From Nesterenkonia sedimenti (GTDB lineage Bacteria > Actinomycetota > Actinomycetes > Actinomycetales > Micrococcaceae): a stretch of 64,000 nt of DNA. Position 1 is the stretch's first letter. Each line of letters opens with the position of its first letter. The translations under genes were made by a program, and so were the position numbers. A model generated the notes under the pieces. That model ran no database searches, was not told the DNA's origin, and saw only the letters and a list, made by a program, of their open reading frames with translations. The stretch is from positions 88,934 to 152,933 of the forward strand of contig NZ_JABAHY010000007.1 in assembly GCF_012641515.1 (NCBI RefSeq), given 5' to 3'. Shown here in pieces: positions 27,168 to 39,994 of the stretch.

Positions 27168-28495
27168 CCACCAGCTACCTCATCACCGGCGCCAAACCCT
27201 ATGGCGAACCAGCCCAGGACCTCCTGATCCGCGACGGGGTCATCGCCGATATCGGACAGAACCTCCAGGCCGATGACGCCGAGGTCATCGACGGCACCGG
27301 CCTGATCGCCCTGCCCGGGATGGTCGACCTCCACACCCACCTGCGCGAACCCGGCCGCGAGGACGCAGAAACTGTCGAAACCGGCAGCCGCGCAGCAGCC
27401 AAAGGCGGCTTCACTGCCGTGCACGCCATGGCCAACTCCTCCCCGGTGGCCGATACCGCCGGTGTGGTCGAACAGGTCTACCGACTCGGCGTCGAGGCCG
27501 GCTGGACCGAGGTGTACCCCGTGGGTGCAGTCACTAGGGGACTGGCCGGTGAAAGCCTCGCCGAACTCGGGGCCATGGCTGAATCCGCCGCAGCGGTCCG
27601 CATGTTCTCCGACGACGGGCACTGCGTAACCAACGCCCAGCTGATGCGCCGGGCCCTGGAATACGTCAAAACTATCGACGGATTCATCGCCCAGCACGCC
27701 CAGGACACCGATCTCACCGCCTGGGGCACAGACAACGCCGCGCAGATGAACGAAGGAAGCGTCTCCGCCACCCTCGGGCTGCCCGGCTGGCCCTCGGTGG
27801 CTGAGGAAGCCATCATCGCCCGCGATGTGCTGCTGGCCGACTACGTAGGCGCCAAACTGCATATCTGCCATGTCTCCACCGCCGGTTCAGTCGAGATCCT
27901 GCGCTGGGCCAAGGCCCGCGGCATCCAGGTCACCGCCGAGGTCACCCCGCACCACCTCATGCTCACCGATGAGCTGGTGGCCACCTATAACCCGGTCTAC
28001 AAGGTCAATCCGCCGCTGCGCACCGAAGCTGATACCCAGGCCCTGCGCGAGGCTCTGGCCGAGGGCACTATCGATGTCATCGGCACCGACCACGCCCCGC
28101 ATCCGGAGCAGGCCAAAGAATGCGAATGGGCCCAGGCCGCCATGGGTATGACCGGACTGGAGACCGCGCTCAACGCTGTCCAGCACGCCATGGTCGAAAC
28201 CGGGCTGATCAACTGGCGGCGCTTCGCCGAGATCACCTCCACCCGGCCTGCCGAAATCTACGGCCATCAGCACCAGGGTCAGGAGATCGCAGCAGGTCAG
28301 AGCGCCAACATCATCCTGATCGACCCCGCGGCCAGCAAAACCATCACCCCCGAGCAGCACGCCAGTAAGGGACGCAACTCGCCCTTCCGCGGCATCGAGC
28401 TGCCTGGCGAGGTCCGCTACACCTTCCTGGCCGGCCAGCCGGTACTCGCCCAGGCAGAGCTGACCCAGCCGGTGACCGAAAGGACAGGCGCATGA
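27164..28495 (+). CDS. pyrC: Dihydroorotase
   Basis: Cyclises carbamoyl aspartate to dihydroorotate. It has 443 residues, the amidohydrolase type I class. The metal-binding [10 protein letters not shown] is near residue 58. Later motifs are [42 protein letters not shown] and GTDHAPH, which carries the catalytic Asp. The ATG at 27164 overlaps the pyrB stop; the much longer open frame beginning at 26798 is only an alternative frame inside pyrB. Confidence 0.95.
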   Translation: MTTSYLITGAKPYGEPAQDLLIRDGVIADIGQNLQADDAEVIDGTGLIALPGMVDLHTHLREPGREDAETVETGSRAAAKGGFTAVHAMANSSPVADTAGVVEQVYRLGVEAGWTEVYPVGAVTRGLAGESLAELGAMAESAAAVRMFSDDGHCVTNAQLMRRALEYVKTIDGFIAQHAQDTDLTAWGTDNAAQMNEGSVSATLGLPGWPSVAEEAIIARDVLLADYVGAKLHICHVSTAGSVEILRWAKARGIQVTAEVTPHHLMLTDELVATYNPVYKVNPPLRTEADTQALREALAEGTIDVIGTDHAPHPEQAKECEWAQAAMGMTGLETALNAVQHAMVETGLINWRRFAEITSTRPAEIYGHQHQGQEIAAGQSANIILIDPAASKTITPEQHASKGRNSPFRGIELPGEVRYTFLAGQPVLAQAELTQPVTERTGA

Positions 28496-29028
28496 TCCTG
28501 ACTCGCAATCTGGAGATGACCGGCACCTACCTCAACTACCTCTGGGTGGCCCTGGTCGTCATCGTCGTCTTCTGTCTGCTGATCTGGTGGGGCTGGCGCA
28601 ACCGCAAACGCCGTCAGTCCGGTGTTCCCGCTCCGGCCGATGTGCCCGCCGACCTGCTGGAGGCAGAGCCCGAGGCCGCAGCCGAGGGCATGGTGATCGG
28701 CACCGTCTCCGCCGAGGACTACCTCGAGCGGATCGCCGTGCACGAACTCGGCCTGCGCACCACCGGCCGAATCGAAGTCCACAGCCAGGGAGCAGCCGTC
28801 TTCCGCGCCGGAACCCGAAACTTCCTGATCTCCACCACCGCCCTGACCTATGTGCGCACCGACCGGGGAGTGGTCGGCAAATTCGTCGAGAAAGACGGGG
28901 CGATCATCCTGGGCTGGAACCTCGGCGACGCCGAGGTCGAGACCGCCTTCCGGCCCCGCCGAGCTGATGAAGGGCAGGCCCTGCTGCAGGCGCTGACCCG
29001 CAAGACTGAAGGAGAGACCACCGAATGA
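28492..29028 (+). CDS. Conserved membrane protein of actinobacterial pyr operons
   Basis: A 178-residue protein with a single N-terminal transmembrane helix ([20 protein letters not shown], about residues 13-32), a basic stretch (RNRKRRQ), an acidic linker and a C-terminal domain (residues 70-165: [53 protein letters not shown]) that looks like a PH-like beta domain. It overlaps pyrC and carA by 4 bases each. Its position between pyrC and carA is conserved in actinobacteria as far as I recall, but its role is unknown. One guess is membrane tethering of the pathway. Confidence 0.8.
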   Translation: MILTRNLEMTGTYLNYLWVALVVIVVFCLLIWWGWRNRKRRQSGVPAPADVPADLLEAEPEAAAEGMVIGTVSAEDYLERIAVHELGLRTTGRIEVHSQGAAVFRAGTRNFLISTTALTYVRTDRGVVGKFVEKDGAIILGWNLGDAEVETAFRPRRADEGQALLQALTRKTEGETTE

Positions 29029-30257
29029 GCACAACTGGAGCCACACCAGCGGTTCTGGTCCTCGAAGACGGCACCGTCTTCGAAGGACAGTCCTACGGGG
29101 CCAAGGGAACCACTCTGGGCGAAGCCGTCTTCTCCACCGCGATGACCGGCTACCAGGAGACCCTGACCGACCCCTCCTACGCTCGCCAGATTGTGGTGCA
29201 GACCGCCCCGCATATCGGCAACACCGGGGTCAATGACGAAGACCCCGAATCCCGGCGGATCTGGGTCGCCGGCTATGTAGTCCGCGACGCCGCCCGCCGC
29301 CCCTCCAACTGGCGTTCTGTCCGCAGCCTCGATGAGGAACTCGACCAGCAGGGGATCGTCGGCATCAAAGACGTCGACACCCGCGCCATCACTCGCCACC
29401 TGCGGGATAAGGGCGCGATGAAGGCCGGAATCTTCTCCGGTGAGGCAGCTGCCGCCAGCCGCGAGGGCCTCCTGGAACAGGTGCGCACCCAGCCCGATAT
29501 GCTCGGCGCCCGGCTGGCCGAGGAGGTCACCACCGAAGAGGCCTACACAGTCGAACCGGCAGATCACGGGTACACCGGTGAGCCGGTGGCCACTGTGGCC
29601 GCCATCGACCTCGGCCTGAAGTCCATGACCCCGGTCCGGATGGCAGAACGCGGCCTGCGGGTCCACGTCCTGCGGGCCACCACGACCTTCGCCGATATCG
29701 AAGCCCTCGGGGTCGACGGCGTCTTCCTCTCCAATGGGCCAGGCGACCCCGCCACCGCAGCCGGCCAGATCGGGCTGCTGCGCGAGGTCCTGGACGCGAA
29801 GAAACCCTTCTTCGGCATCTGCTTCGGCAACCAGATCCTGGGCCGGGCACTGGGCTTCGGCACCTATAAACTGCCCTTCGGCCACCGCGGTATCAACCAG
29901 CCGGTGATGGACCACGCCACCGGCAAAGTCGAGATCACCAGCCAGAACCACGGCTTCGCCGTCGATGCCCCCATCGGCGAAGTGGTCACCGCCCCGCAGC
30001 AGCAGTACGGCCGGGTCCAGGTCTCGCACTCCAGCCTCAACGACGACGTCGTCGAGGGTCTGCGCTGCCTGGATATCCCCGCATTCTCCGTGCAGTACCA
30101 CCCCGAAGCAGCCGCCGGACCCCATGATTCGGCCTACCTCTTCGACCGGTTCGTCGAGATGCTGACCACTGACCGCGTCGTCACCGGCGCGGACACCCTT
30201 CCCCCTGAAGATCGGCGGCCGTCTGCCGCAGCAGAGACCACTGGAGGCCACGCCTAA
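29025..30257 (+). CDS. carA: Carbamoyl-phosphate synthase small subunit
   Basis: The glutaminase subunit that feeds ammonia to CarB. It has 410 residues. The N-terminal domain starts [20 protein letters not shown] and includes [18 protein letters not shown]. The C-terminal class I amidotransferase carries LSNGPGDP, the nucleophile Cys in [16 protein letters not shown], and the His and Glu in [14 protein letters not shown]. Translation is coupled to the membrane-protein gene upstream (ATGA) and carB begins 1 base after the stop. Confidence 0.96.
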   Translation: MSTTGATPAVLVLEDGTVFEGQSYGAKGTTLGEAVFSTAMTGYQETLTDPSYARQIVVQTAPHIGNTGVNDEDPESRRIWVAGYVVRDAARRPSNWRSVRSLDEELDQQGIVGIKDVDTRAITRHLRDKGAMKAGIFSGEAAAASREGLLEQVRTQPDMLGARLAEEVTTEEAYTVEPADHGYTGEPVATVAAIDLGLKSMTPVRMAERGLRVHVLRATTTFADIEALGVDGVFLSNGPGDPATAAGQIGLLREVLDAKKPFFGICFGNQILGRALGFGTYKLPFGHRGINQPVMDHATGKVEITSQNHGFAVDAPIGEVVTAPQQQYGRVQVSHSSLNDDVVEGLRCLDIPAFSVQYHPEAAAGPHDSAYLFDRFVEMLTTDRVVTGADTLPPEDRRPSAAAETTGGHA

Positions 30258-30258
30258 G

Positions 30259-33590
<3,332 letters not shown>

Positions 33591-33594
<4 letters not shown>

Positions 33595-34454
33595 CGACGA
33601 CGCCCTTCGGGACCCGGCTGGCCGAGGCCATCGATGAGTACGGGCATCTCTGTGTGGGTCTGGACCCGCATCCGGGGATGCTCACCGACTGGGGACTCAG
33701 CGATGACGCAGCGGGGCTGCGCGAATTCGGCCAGCGGGTGCTCGAGGCCTGCGCCGGCCGGGTCGGGGTGATCAAACCTCAGGTGGCCTTCTATGAGCGC
33801 TACGGCCCCGAGGGCATGGCGGTACTGGCTGAGACCACCAGCAGCGCCAAAGAGGCCGGACTGCTGGTGATCGGCGATGCCAAACGCGGTGATATCGGCT
33901 CCACTATGGCCGCCTACGCTGAGGCGTGGCTGAATCCGGCCAATGCTTTCAGCGTGGACGCGTTGACTGTGAGCCCCTATCTGGGTTTTGGCTCCCTGGG
34001 CCCTGCGATCAAAGCCGCACAGGACTACGGTGCAGGGCTCTTCGTCCTGGGGCTGACCTCGAATCCGGAAGGCGCAGAGGTGCAGCTGGCCGCCGCGGGG
34101 GAGACGGGGGCAGCCAGTGCTGAACAGGGGAAAGAGACTGTGGCCGGCAGCGTGATTGCCCAAGCAGCGGCCGTCAACGGCGCCCCAGAGCGCCTGGGAG
34201 GCATCGGCCTGGTTATCGGAGCCACCACCGTCCAGCTGGCCGCTGAGCACGGCATAGATCTCTCCGTGGGGCGTCCGCCGATTCTGGCCCCCGGCTACGG
34301 AGCCCAAGGAGCCACAGCCGCCCAGATCAGAACCGGATTCGCCGGAGCCTGGGACCAGGTGCTGGTCAACTCCTCACGGGGGATTCTCAGTGCTGGCCCC
34401 GGCGTGTCAGATTTGGTCAGTTCTGTCGCCTCATCCCGCGCTGACCTGGACTGA
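33591..34454 (+). CDS. pyrF: Orotidine 5'-phosphate decarboxylase (mycobacterial-type, long)
   Basis: Decarboxylates OMP to UMP. At 287 residues it belongs to the longer type 2 class found in mycobacteria and myxobacteria. Motifs: [17 protein letters not shown] at the N-terminus, [18 protein letters not shown], the catalytic [20 protein letters not shown] with the Lys-Asp pair, [15 protein letters not shown] and [15 protein letters not shown]. The ATG at 33591 overlaps the carB stop (ATGA). It ends the pyr operon proper; pyrD and pyrE are not in the window. mihF follows after 117 bases with its own predicted promoter. Confidence 0.95.
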
Positions 34455-34490
34455 AACCGCCTATCTCCTAGTCAACGGTGTCACGAGCTA

Positions 34491-34519
34491 TTGCCCTAGA
34501 CGCAAATTGCCGCTAGATT
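34491..34519 (+). promoter_or_regulatory. Predicted sigma-70-type promoter of mihF
   Basis: TTGCCC (34491-34496) and TAGATT (34514-34519) are separated by exactly 17 bases, a good match to the housekeeping pattern. It lies 52 bases before the mihF start, in the only sizeable gap between pyrF and coaBC, so the mihF-gmk-rpoZ-coaBC genes could be transcribed apart from the PyrR-controlled operon. Confidence 0.55.
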
Positions 34520-34571
34520 CTGCCACAAGGAAATGTCCTGACTGGGCACCACTACGTGGAGGAGTAGCACA

Positions 34572-34892
34572 GTGGCACTGAGAGAGCTGACCCAGGAAGA
34601 GCGAGATACCGCCCGGAAGAAGGCTCTGGCCGCCCGCGCTGAACGCGCAGAGGTCAAAAAGGGCTTCGGTGAAGGATCGCTTAACTTCGACCAGGTCCTG
34701 GCCAAGGCCGATAGGTCCGAGGCAGTAGCCCGCCTGAAGACTATCGAGCTGCTGGAGTCGCTGCCGGGTATCGGCCGCGTCACAGCCACCCGGATCCTGG
34801 AGGAGCTTGGTGTCTCAATCAACCGCCGACTCGGAGGTCTGGGGGTCAAGCAGCGCAAATCTCTGGGCGCGCATCTGGCACAATTAGCCTGA
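34572..34892 (+). CDS. mihF: Actinobacterial integration host factor (mIHF)
   Basis: A small basic DNA-binding nucleoid protein specific to actinobacteria, unrelated to proteobacterial IHF, first known as the host factor for phage L5 integration. It has 106 residues: a long basic helix (ARKKALAARAERAEVKKGFG), then the S13-like H2TH core with LLESLPGIGRVTATRILEEL and SINRRLGGLGVKQRKSLGA. The GTG start is preceded by GGAGGAG. Its stop overlaps the gmk ATG by one base (TGATG). The mihF-gmk-rpoZ order is a hallmark of the phylum. Confidence 0.93.
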   Translation: MALRELTQEERDTARKKALAARAERAEVKKGFGEGSLNFDQVLAKADRSEAVARLKTIELLESLPGIGRVTATRILEELGVSINRRLGGLGVKQRKSLGAHLAQLA

Positions 34893-35470
34893 TGCCCCAT
34901 GTGACCGTTCTAGCCGGCCCGACATCGGTGGGAAAGTCCACCCTGAGCCGCTATATCCGCAGCACCTATCCCGAAGTCCACTTCTCGGTCTCTGCGACCA
35001 CCAGGCCAGCCCGGCCCGGTGAGGTCGACGGAGAGGACTACCTGTTCATCAGCCCCGAACGCTTCGACCAGCTACTGGCTGAGGACGCGTTCCTGGAGTG
35101 GGCGGTGGTGCATAAGAAGCACCGCTACGGCACCCTGCGCAGCACTGTGGAGGAAGCCATGGCCCAGGGCAAGAACGTCCTGCTGGAGATCGATCTCCAG
35201 GGTGCCCGCCAGGTCAGGGAGAAGATGCCGGAGGCACAGTTCGTCTTCCTGGCCCCGCCCAGCTTCGATGACCTCGTCACCCGTCTGATCGGCCGGGGGA
35301 CTGAGGATGAGGAGGAGAGGCAGCGTCGGCTGGAAACCGCTAGAATAGAACTCGCCGCGGAGCCGGAATTCGACGTCACCATCATCAACGACGACGTCGA
35401 GCGCGCGGCAGCAGAACTTGTGGCCCGAATGGGCTTCGAACCGAAACCCCAGACTGAAGGAACTTTGTGA
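34892..35470 (+). CDS. gmk: Guanylate kinase
   Basis: Phosphorylates GMP to GDP with ATP. At 192 residues it has normal length. The P-loop is GPTSVGKST near residue 8; the GMP-binding region reads [20 protein letters not shown] followed by [13 protein letters not shown] and [15 protein letters not shown]; the lid region has [20 protein letters not shown]. The start overlaps mihF by one base, and rpoZ starts within the last codons, so the four genes look like one translationally coupled unit. Confidence 0.95.
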   Translation: MPHVTVLAGPTSVGKSTLSRYIRSTYPEVHFSVSATTRPARPGEVDGEDYLFISPERFDQLLAEDAFLEWAVVHKKHRYGTLRSTVEEAMAQGKNVLLEIDLQGARQVREKMPEAQFVFLAPPSFDDLVTRLIGRGTEDEEERQRRLETARIELAAEPEFDVTIINDDVERAAAELVARMGFEPKPQTEGTL

Positions 35471-35730
35471 CTGAGCAGCTTGAAGGCATTATCGACCCGC
35501 CGATCGACGACCTGGTGAAGAAGGCAGAGTCCAAATACGCCCTGGTGCTCTTCGCAGCCAAGCGCGCCCGCCAGATCAACAACTACTACGCTCAGCTGCA
35601 CGAGGGGCTCTTCGACCACATCGGTCCGCTGGTGGAGACCAAGCTGAACGAGAAGCCACTCTCCATCGCACTGCGCGAGGTGAACGAGGACCTCCTGGAG
35701 CAGAAAGCCCCCGCCGCCGAGGCAGCTTGA
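35467..35730 (+). CDS. rpoZ: RNA polymerase omega subunit
   Basis: Omega helps assemble the beta-prime subunit into RNA polymerase. At 87 residues it is normal. It has [20 protein letters not shown], the conserved [16 protein letters not shown] and a C-terminal helix with [18 protein letters not shown]. The GTG start at 35467 overlaps the gmk stop (GTGA). coaBC follows after 14 bases. Confidence 0.95.
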   Translation: MTEQLEGIIDPPIDDLVKKAESKYALVLFAAKRARQINNYYAQLHEGLFDHIGPLVETKLNEKPLSIALREVNEDLLEQKAPAAEAA

Positions 35731-35744
35731 GCGACTGACACTCC

Positions 35745-37061
35745 ATGAAAATCGTCCTCGGTGTCTCGGCCGGCATCGCCGCCTATAAGGCTGTTCATCT
35801 GGCAAGACTCTTCAAAGAGGACGGACACCAGGTGGATGTCATCCCCACCCCGGCATCGCTGGAATTCGTGGGGAAGGCTACCTGGGAGGCCATCAGCGGC
35901 CGGCCCGTGACCACCTCGGTCTTCGAAGGGGTGGATGAGGTCCGCCATGTGCGGCTGGGCCAGGAGGCTGACCTCATCGTCGTCGCTCCTGCCACCGCGG
36001 ATCTTCTGGCCAAGGCCCGTGCCGGAATGGCCGGGGACCTTTTGACCTCCACCCTGCTGGCCTCTGAGGCGCCGACGCTTCTGGTGCCGGCCATGCACAC
36101 CGAAATGTGGCAGCATCCAGCCACCGTGGAGAACGTCGAAGTCCTGCGTGGCCGCGGAATCCAGGTGATGGAACCGGCCACCGGGCGCCTGACCGGCAAG
36201 GACTCCGGCCCCGGGCGGCTGCCCGAACCCGAGGACATCAAAACCCAGGCAGATGCTCTGCTGGGTGTGCAGAACTTTGGACATGCCTACGCCGCGGGAA
36301 CCGGAGAGTTTTACGCACCAGATCCGAATATCCAGCCGCCTCTGCTGGGTAAAACGGTCCTCATCACCGCAGGCGGCACTCGCGAGCCCCTGGACCCGGT
36401 GCGCTACCTGGGCAACCGGTCCTCCGGTCGGCAGGGGCTGGCGCTGGCCCGGGCAGCTCAGGCCGCCGGAGCAGAGGTGAAACTCATCGCCGGGGTCATG
36501 GACGTACAACCTGGTCCCGAACTGCGCGGTATCGAGGTCGTACCCGTGGAGACCACCGAACAGCTGCATGGTGCTGTGCTGCGCGAAGCAGATACGGTCG
36601 ATGCACTGATCATGGCTGCCGCCGTGGCTGACTTCCGGCCGGCTGACTATGCGGCCACCAAGATCAAGAAATCCGATGACGGTACGAACCCGGTCATCAC
36701 CCTGGAGCGCAACCCGGATATCCTCGCTGAGACGGTGACCCGCCGGAAAGAGCAGGGCATCGGCCCGGGCGTCATCGTCGGTTTTGCCGCTGAGACCGGA
36801 GACGAATCCACCGACCCCCTGCAGCTGGCCCAGCAGAAACTGCAGCGCAAAGGCTGCGACCTCCTGGTCTTCAACCGGGTGGGAGAGAATCTCGTCTTCG
36901 GTCAGGACACCACAGAAATTCAGATCCTGGCCTCAGAGGCGGCTAAAGAGCAGCTGGCAGCCACCGGCAGCGAGCCCGAGCCCGGTGTCCGGGTACGTGG
37001 CACCAAACAGCAGGCCGCGGAGGCCGTCATCGGCTGTCTCAGCAGACTGCTGACCGATTGA
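35745..37061 (+). CDS. coaBC: Bifunctional phosphopantothenoylcysteine decarboxylase/synthase
   Basis: Makes 4'-phosphopantetheine for coenzyme A. The N-terminal flavin-dependent CoaC domain (about 1-185) starts VLGVSAGIAAYKAVHLARLF and includes DLIVVAPATADLLAKARAGM and LVPAMHTEMWQHPATVENV. The C-terminal CoaB domain (about 200-438) includes VLITAGGTREPLDPVRYLGN with NRSSGRQGLALARAA, the AAVADFRPAD stretch and a K-I-K-K active site. The CoA made here is the currency of the acyl-CoA island immediately downstream, although that cluster is on the other strand and probably arrived separately. Confidence 0.95.
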   Translation: MKIVLGVSAGIAAYKAVHLARLFKEDGHQVDVIPTPASLEFVGKATWEAISGRPVTTSVFEGVDEVRHVRLGQEADLIVVAPATADLLAKARAGMAGDLLTSTLLASEAPTLLVPAMHTEMWQHPATVENVEVLRGRGIQVMEPATGRLTGKDSGPGRLPEPEDIKTQADALLGVQNFGHAYAAGTGEFYAPDPNIQPPLLGKTVLITAGGTREPLDPVRYLGNRSSGRQGLALARAAQAAGAEVKLIAGVMDVQPGPELRGIEVVPVETTEQLHGAVLREADTVDALIMAAAVADFRPADYAATKIKKSDDGTNPVITLERNPDILAETVTRRKEQGIGPGVIVGFAAETGDESTDPLQLAQQKLQRKGCDLLVFNRVGENLVFGQDTTEIQILASEAAKEQLAATGSEPEPGVRVRGTKQQAAEAVIGCLSRLLTD

Positions 37062-37091
37062 CCCCCGCGGCCTCAGGCCGATCGGCGAAGA

Positions 37092-38315
37092 TCAGACTTT
37101 CTCCAGCAGCATCGCAGCGCCCTGACCCATGCCCACACACATCGTGGCCAGGCCCCGGTCAACCGCTTCATCCTCCATCCGACGCAGCAGCGTCAGCACA
37201 ATACGGCTGCCCGAGGAACCCAAGGGGTGGCCCAGAGCAATAGCCCCGCCATCGGCGTTGACCACTGATTCATCCAGGCCCAGCCGGCGGATACAGGCCA
37301 GCGACTGGGAGGCAAAGGCTTCATTGAGCTCCACGGCACCGATCTCATCCAGAGACCAGCCGCTGCGCTGCAACACCCGCTCAGTAGCCGGAACCGGTCC
37401 CAGGCCCATGATCTCCGGTGAGATCCCGGCATTGGTTCGGGCAACCACCCGGGCTCGGGCCTGAAGGCCGAATTTCTCCACCGCTCGCTCAGAGGCCACC
37501 AGCACAGCCGAGGCGCCATCATTGAGACTCGAGGCATTGCCTGCTGTCACCACAGAACCACCCGAGACTACCGGACGCAGTTTGGCTAGGACCTCCACCG
37601 AGGTGTCCGGACGGGGACCCTCATCGGTGTCCACGGTGGTGACCTGACCCTTTCGGCCCGGGACATCAACCGGAGTGATCTCCCGGCGCAGACGGCCGGC
37701 CTCTGTGGCGGCAACAGCCCGCTGATGGGACTGCAGGGCAAAGGCATCAGCATCTTCCCGGGAAATCCCATCCAGCTCAGCGACCTCCTCGGCAGTCTCC
37801 GGCATGGAGATCATCCGCTTCTCATGCTTGAGATGCTCAGGATTGATGAACCGAGCCCCAATAGAGGTATCGGCGATCTCACCGGGGCGGGCAAAGGCAG
37901 TGGTTGGTTTGGCCATCACCCAGGGGGCGCGGGACATGGACTCCACACCACCGGCGACCACGAGATCGGCATCACCGGCGGCGATCATCTGCGATGCGGT
38001 GGCAATGGCAGACATCCCCGAGGCACACAGCCGGTTGACCGTCATCCCCGGCACCGTATCCGGGAACCCGGCCAGCAGCCAGGACATCCGGGCCACATTG
38101 CGGTTCTCCTCACCGGCACCATTGGTATTGCCGAAGACCACCTCATCCACCTCAGCGGGGTCGATACCGGCAGCCTGGACGGTCTCACGGATCACCAGGG
38201 CAGCGAGGTCATCGGGGCGCACAGCCGAAAGGGCGCCGCCATACCGGCCCACCGGGGTGCGGGTGCCGCCGACCAGGAAGGCAGCCGGGGCAGATGCGGA
38301 ACTGGGCGAAGACAT
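37092..38315 (-). CDS. Acetyl-CoA acyltransferase (thiolase)
   Basis: A degradative-type thiolase of 407 residues that cleaves a 3-ketoacyl-CoA with CoA. The nucleophile Cys is C97 in VNRLCASGMSAIATASQM; NEAFASQ, GHPLGSSGSR and the second Cys in TMCVGMGQGAAML complete the active site. The ATG at 38315 is chosen because GGAGG lies 7 bases before it; the in-frame TTG at 38321 is unlikely. It is the last gene of a minus-strand unit caiB-thioesterase-acyl-CoA dehydrogenase-thiolase. Its likely product with a C4 substrate is two acetyl-CoA; chain-length preference cannot be read from the sequence. Confidence 0.9.
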   Translation of the reverse strand: MSSPSSASAPAAFLVGGTRTPVGRYGGALSAVRPDDLAALVIRETVQAAGIDPAEVDEVVFGNTNGAGEENRNVARMSWLLAGFPDTVPGMTVNRLCASGMSAIATASQMIAAGDADLVVAGGVESMSRAPWVMAKPTTAFARPGEIADTSIGARFINPEHLKHEKRMISMPETAEEVAELDGISREDADAFALQSHQRAVAATEAGRLRREITPVDVPGRKGQVTTVDTDEGPRPDTSVEVLAKLRPVVSGGSVVTAGNASSLNDGASAVLVASERAVEKFGLQARARVVARTNAGISPEIMGLGPVPATERVLQRSGWSLDEIGAVELNEAFASQSLACIRRLGLDESVVNADGGAIALGHPLGSSGSRIVLTLLRRMEDEAVDRGLATMCVGMGQGAAMLLEKV

Positions 38316-38354
38316 GATCAAACCTCCAAGAGATTGCAGTGGGGGAGCAGGGGC

Positions 38355-39560
38355 TCAGCGTCGGGAAGTGCGGGTGAAGGCGGAGATCCCGGTGATATCC
38401 CGGCCCACAATCAGTGCCTGCATGGAATCAGTGCCTTCATAGGTGGAGACCACCTCCATATCGGTCAGATGACGCGCAATATGGTTCTCCAGCAGCAGTC
38501 CGTTGCCGGCCAGGATGTCCCGGGCCTGCCGGCACATCGCCAGGGCCTTGCGGGAGGTGGTCATCTTCACCAGAGAGGCCATCCCGTCGGTGAGCCGGTC
38601 AGCCTCAGCCAGCTCAGCCATCCGAGTGCACATCAGCTGCATGGCGGTGAGATCAGAGAGCATTGTCGCCAGCTTCTCTTGGATCAGCTGATAGCTGCCG
38701 ATCGCTGCACCGAACTGCTCCCTATTGAGGGCATACTCTGCTGCGATTTCGAAGGCGGCCATGCCATGGCCGACCGCCTCCCAGGAGGCCCCGCCCCGGG
38801 TGGCGCGCAGCACCCGATTGACGTCCTTGAAGCTGTTGCAGTCGGCCAGGCGGTTCTCGGCCGGAATCCTCAGATTCTCGATGACGATATCCGCCTGGTT
38901 GATGGAGCGTTTGCCCACCTTCCCGGTGATGACCTCAGGGCGGTAGCCCTCGGGATAGGAACCGTCGGCCTGGCGCTCCAGGACAAAGGCCTTGACTTGG
39001 GAATCGGCCTCATCGCGGGCGAAGATGGTCACCACATCAGCGGCATGACCATTGCCGATCCACCGCTTATGCCCATTGAGCACCCAGGTCTCACCCTCTT
39101 TCCGGGCCGAGGTCTCCAGAGAGACGGAGTCCGAACCGTGAGTGGGCTCAGTCAGAGCGAAGGCGCCGGTGCGCTTCAGCTGGGCCATCTCCGGCAGCCA
39201 GCGGCTGCGCTGTTCCTCATTGCCGAGCATATAGATCGTGCCCATGCAGAGATTCGAATGCACACCCAGGAAGGTGTTGACCGAGCCGTCGATCCGGCCC
39301 ATTTCGCGGGCGATCACCCCGGCTGCCCGCCGGGACAGCCCTGGGCAGCCGTAGCCGGGGATGAAGCCCCCGACAATGCCCAGCTCAGCCAGTGGGGCAA
39401 GCACCGGCTCGGGGAACTCTGCGCGCTCCCAGTATTCATTGATCACCGGCAGCACATGCTCATCACCGAAGCTGCGCACAGTATCCCGAAGCTGGGCCTC
39501 CTGGGCTGAGAGCCCCTCGTCGAGCAGGAAGTAGTCGGGGTGCTCAATTACAGATGTCAT
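38355..39560 (-). CDS. Acyl-CoA dehydrogenase, GCDH/ACX4-like
   Basis: An FAD enzyme of 401 residues oxidising an acyl-CoA to a 2-enoyl-CoA. Motifs: GAFALTEPTHGSDSVSLET (FAD/substrate loop), HKRWIGNG, REQFGAAIGSYQLIQEKLA, RQARDILAGNG and the catalytic Glu (E375) in STYEGTDSMQALIVGRDITG. The overall pattern is that of glutaryl-CoA dehydrogenase and its plant relative ACX4. By eye-alignment the human GCDH residues Arg94 and Ser98 that hold the glutaryl carboxylate correspond to N95 and G99 (GSVNTFLGVH), so a non-carboxylated short acyl chain seems more likely than glutarate. The ATG overlaps the thioesterase stop (ATGA on the minus strand). Confidence 0.9.
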   Translation of the reverse strand: MTSVIEHPDYFLLDEGLSAQEAQLRDTVRSFGDEHVLPVINEYWERAEFPEPVLAPLAELGIVGGFIPGYGCPGLSRRAAGVIAREMGRIDGSVNTFLGVHSNLCMGTIYMLGNEEQRSRWLPEMAQLKRTGAFALTEPTHGSDSVSLETSARKEGETWVLNGHKRWIGNGHAADVVTIFARDEADSQVKAFVLERQADGSYPEGYRPEVITGKVGKRSINQADIVIENLRIPAENRLADCNSFKDVNRVLRATRGGASWEAVGHGMAAFEIAAEYALNREQFGAAIGSYQLIQEKLATMLSDLTAMQLMCTRMAELAEADRLTDGMASLVKMTTSRKALAMCRQARDILAGNGLLLENHIARHLTDMEVVSTYEGTDSMQALIVGRDITGISAFTRTSRR

Positions 39561-39994
39561 CAGTTACCTTTCGCGTCTTCGCAGAGGGCTTTAGCAAGGG
39601 CGGTGCGCAGAGTTTCGGGCACCGGGGTGGGTTTGTCTGTCTGCGGGTCAAGCAGCACGATCACCGCTTCGCAGCTGAGGCAGAGGTTGTCCTCTTGAAC
39701 CAGATCGTGGCGGACTGCATAGGAGGTGTTGCCGATGCGGGTGATCCACACATAGGCGCTCAGTTCGCTGCCGTGGTGCATCGGCCGGTGGAACTGTACG
39801 TTCATACTGCGCACCACCCGGGGGAAGCGATGGCGTTCGGCACTGCCGCCGGCCCAGTGGTCGGAGGCCTTGATCCGGGCCTCCTCCACCAGGGTCAGGG
39901 CCCGGGCGTTGTTCACATGCCCATTGATGTCCTGGTCTGACCAGCGGATAGTGATCGGGGCCTGGAAAGCAACAGCGGGTGGGGTATAGCTCAT
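39560..39994 (-). CDS. Acyl-CoA thioesterase, 4HBT hotdog family
   Basis: A 144-residue hotdog-fold protein. The catalytic loop reads ITIRWSDQDINGHVNNARAL with the Asp of the YbgC/4HBT type, followed by LTLVEEARIKASDHWAG and YVWITRIGNTSYAVRHDLVQ. The ATG at 39994 (MSYTPPAVAF) overlaps the CoA-transferase stop and so is preferred to the in-frame start at 40039. It would release CoA from stalled or surplus acyl-CoA intermediates, a common accessory in such catabolic clusters. Confidence 0.85.
   Translation of the reverse strand: MSYTPPAVAFQAPITIRWSDQDINGHVNNARALTLVEEARIKASDHWAGGSAERHRFPRVVRSMNVQFHRPMHHGSELSAYVWITRIGNTSYAVRHDLVQEDNLCLSCEAVIVLLDPQTDKPTPVPETLRTALAKALCEDAKGN

Noticed and set aside
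37725-39509. A 594-codon plus-strand frame opposite the thiolase and acyl-CoA dehydrogenase
   Set aside because: It is an antisense shadow in GC-rich DNA; it spans two real genes and their gap and has no recognisable motif.
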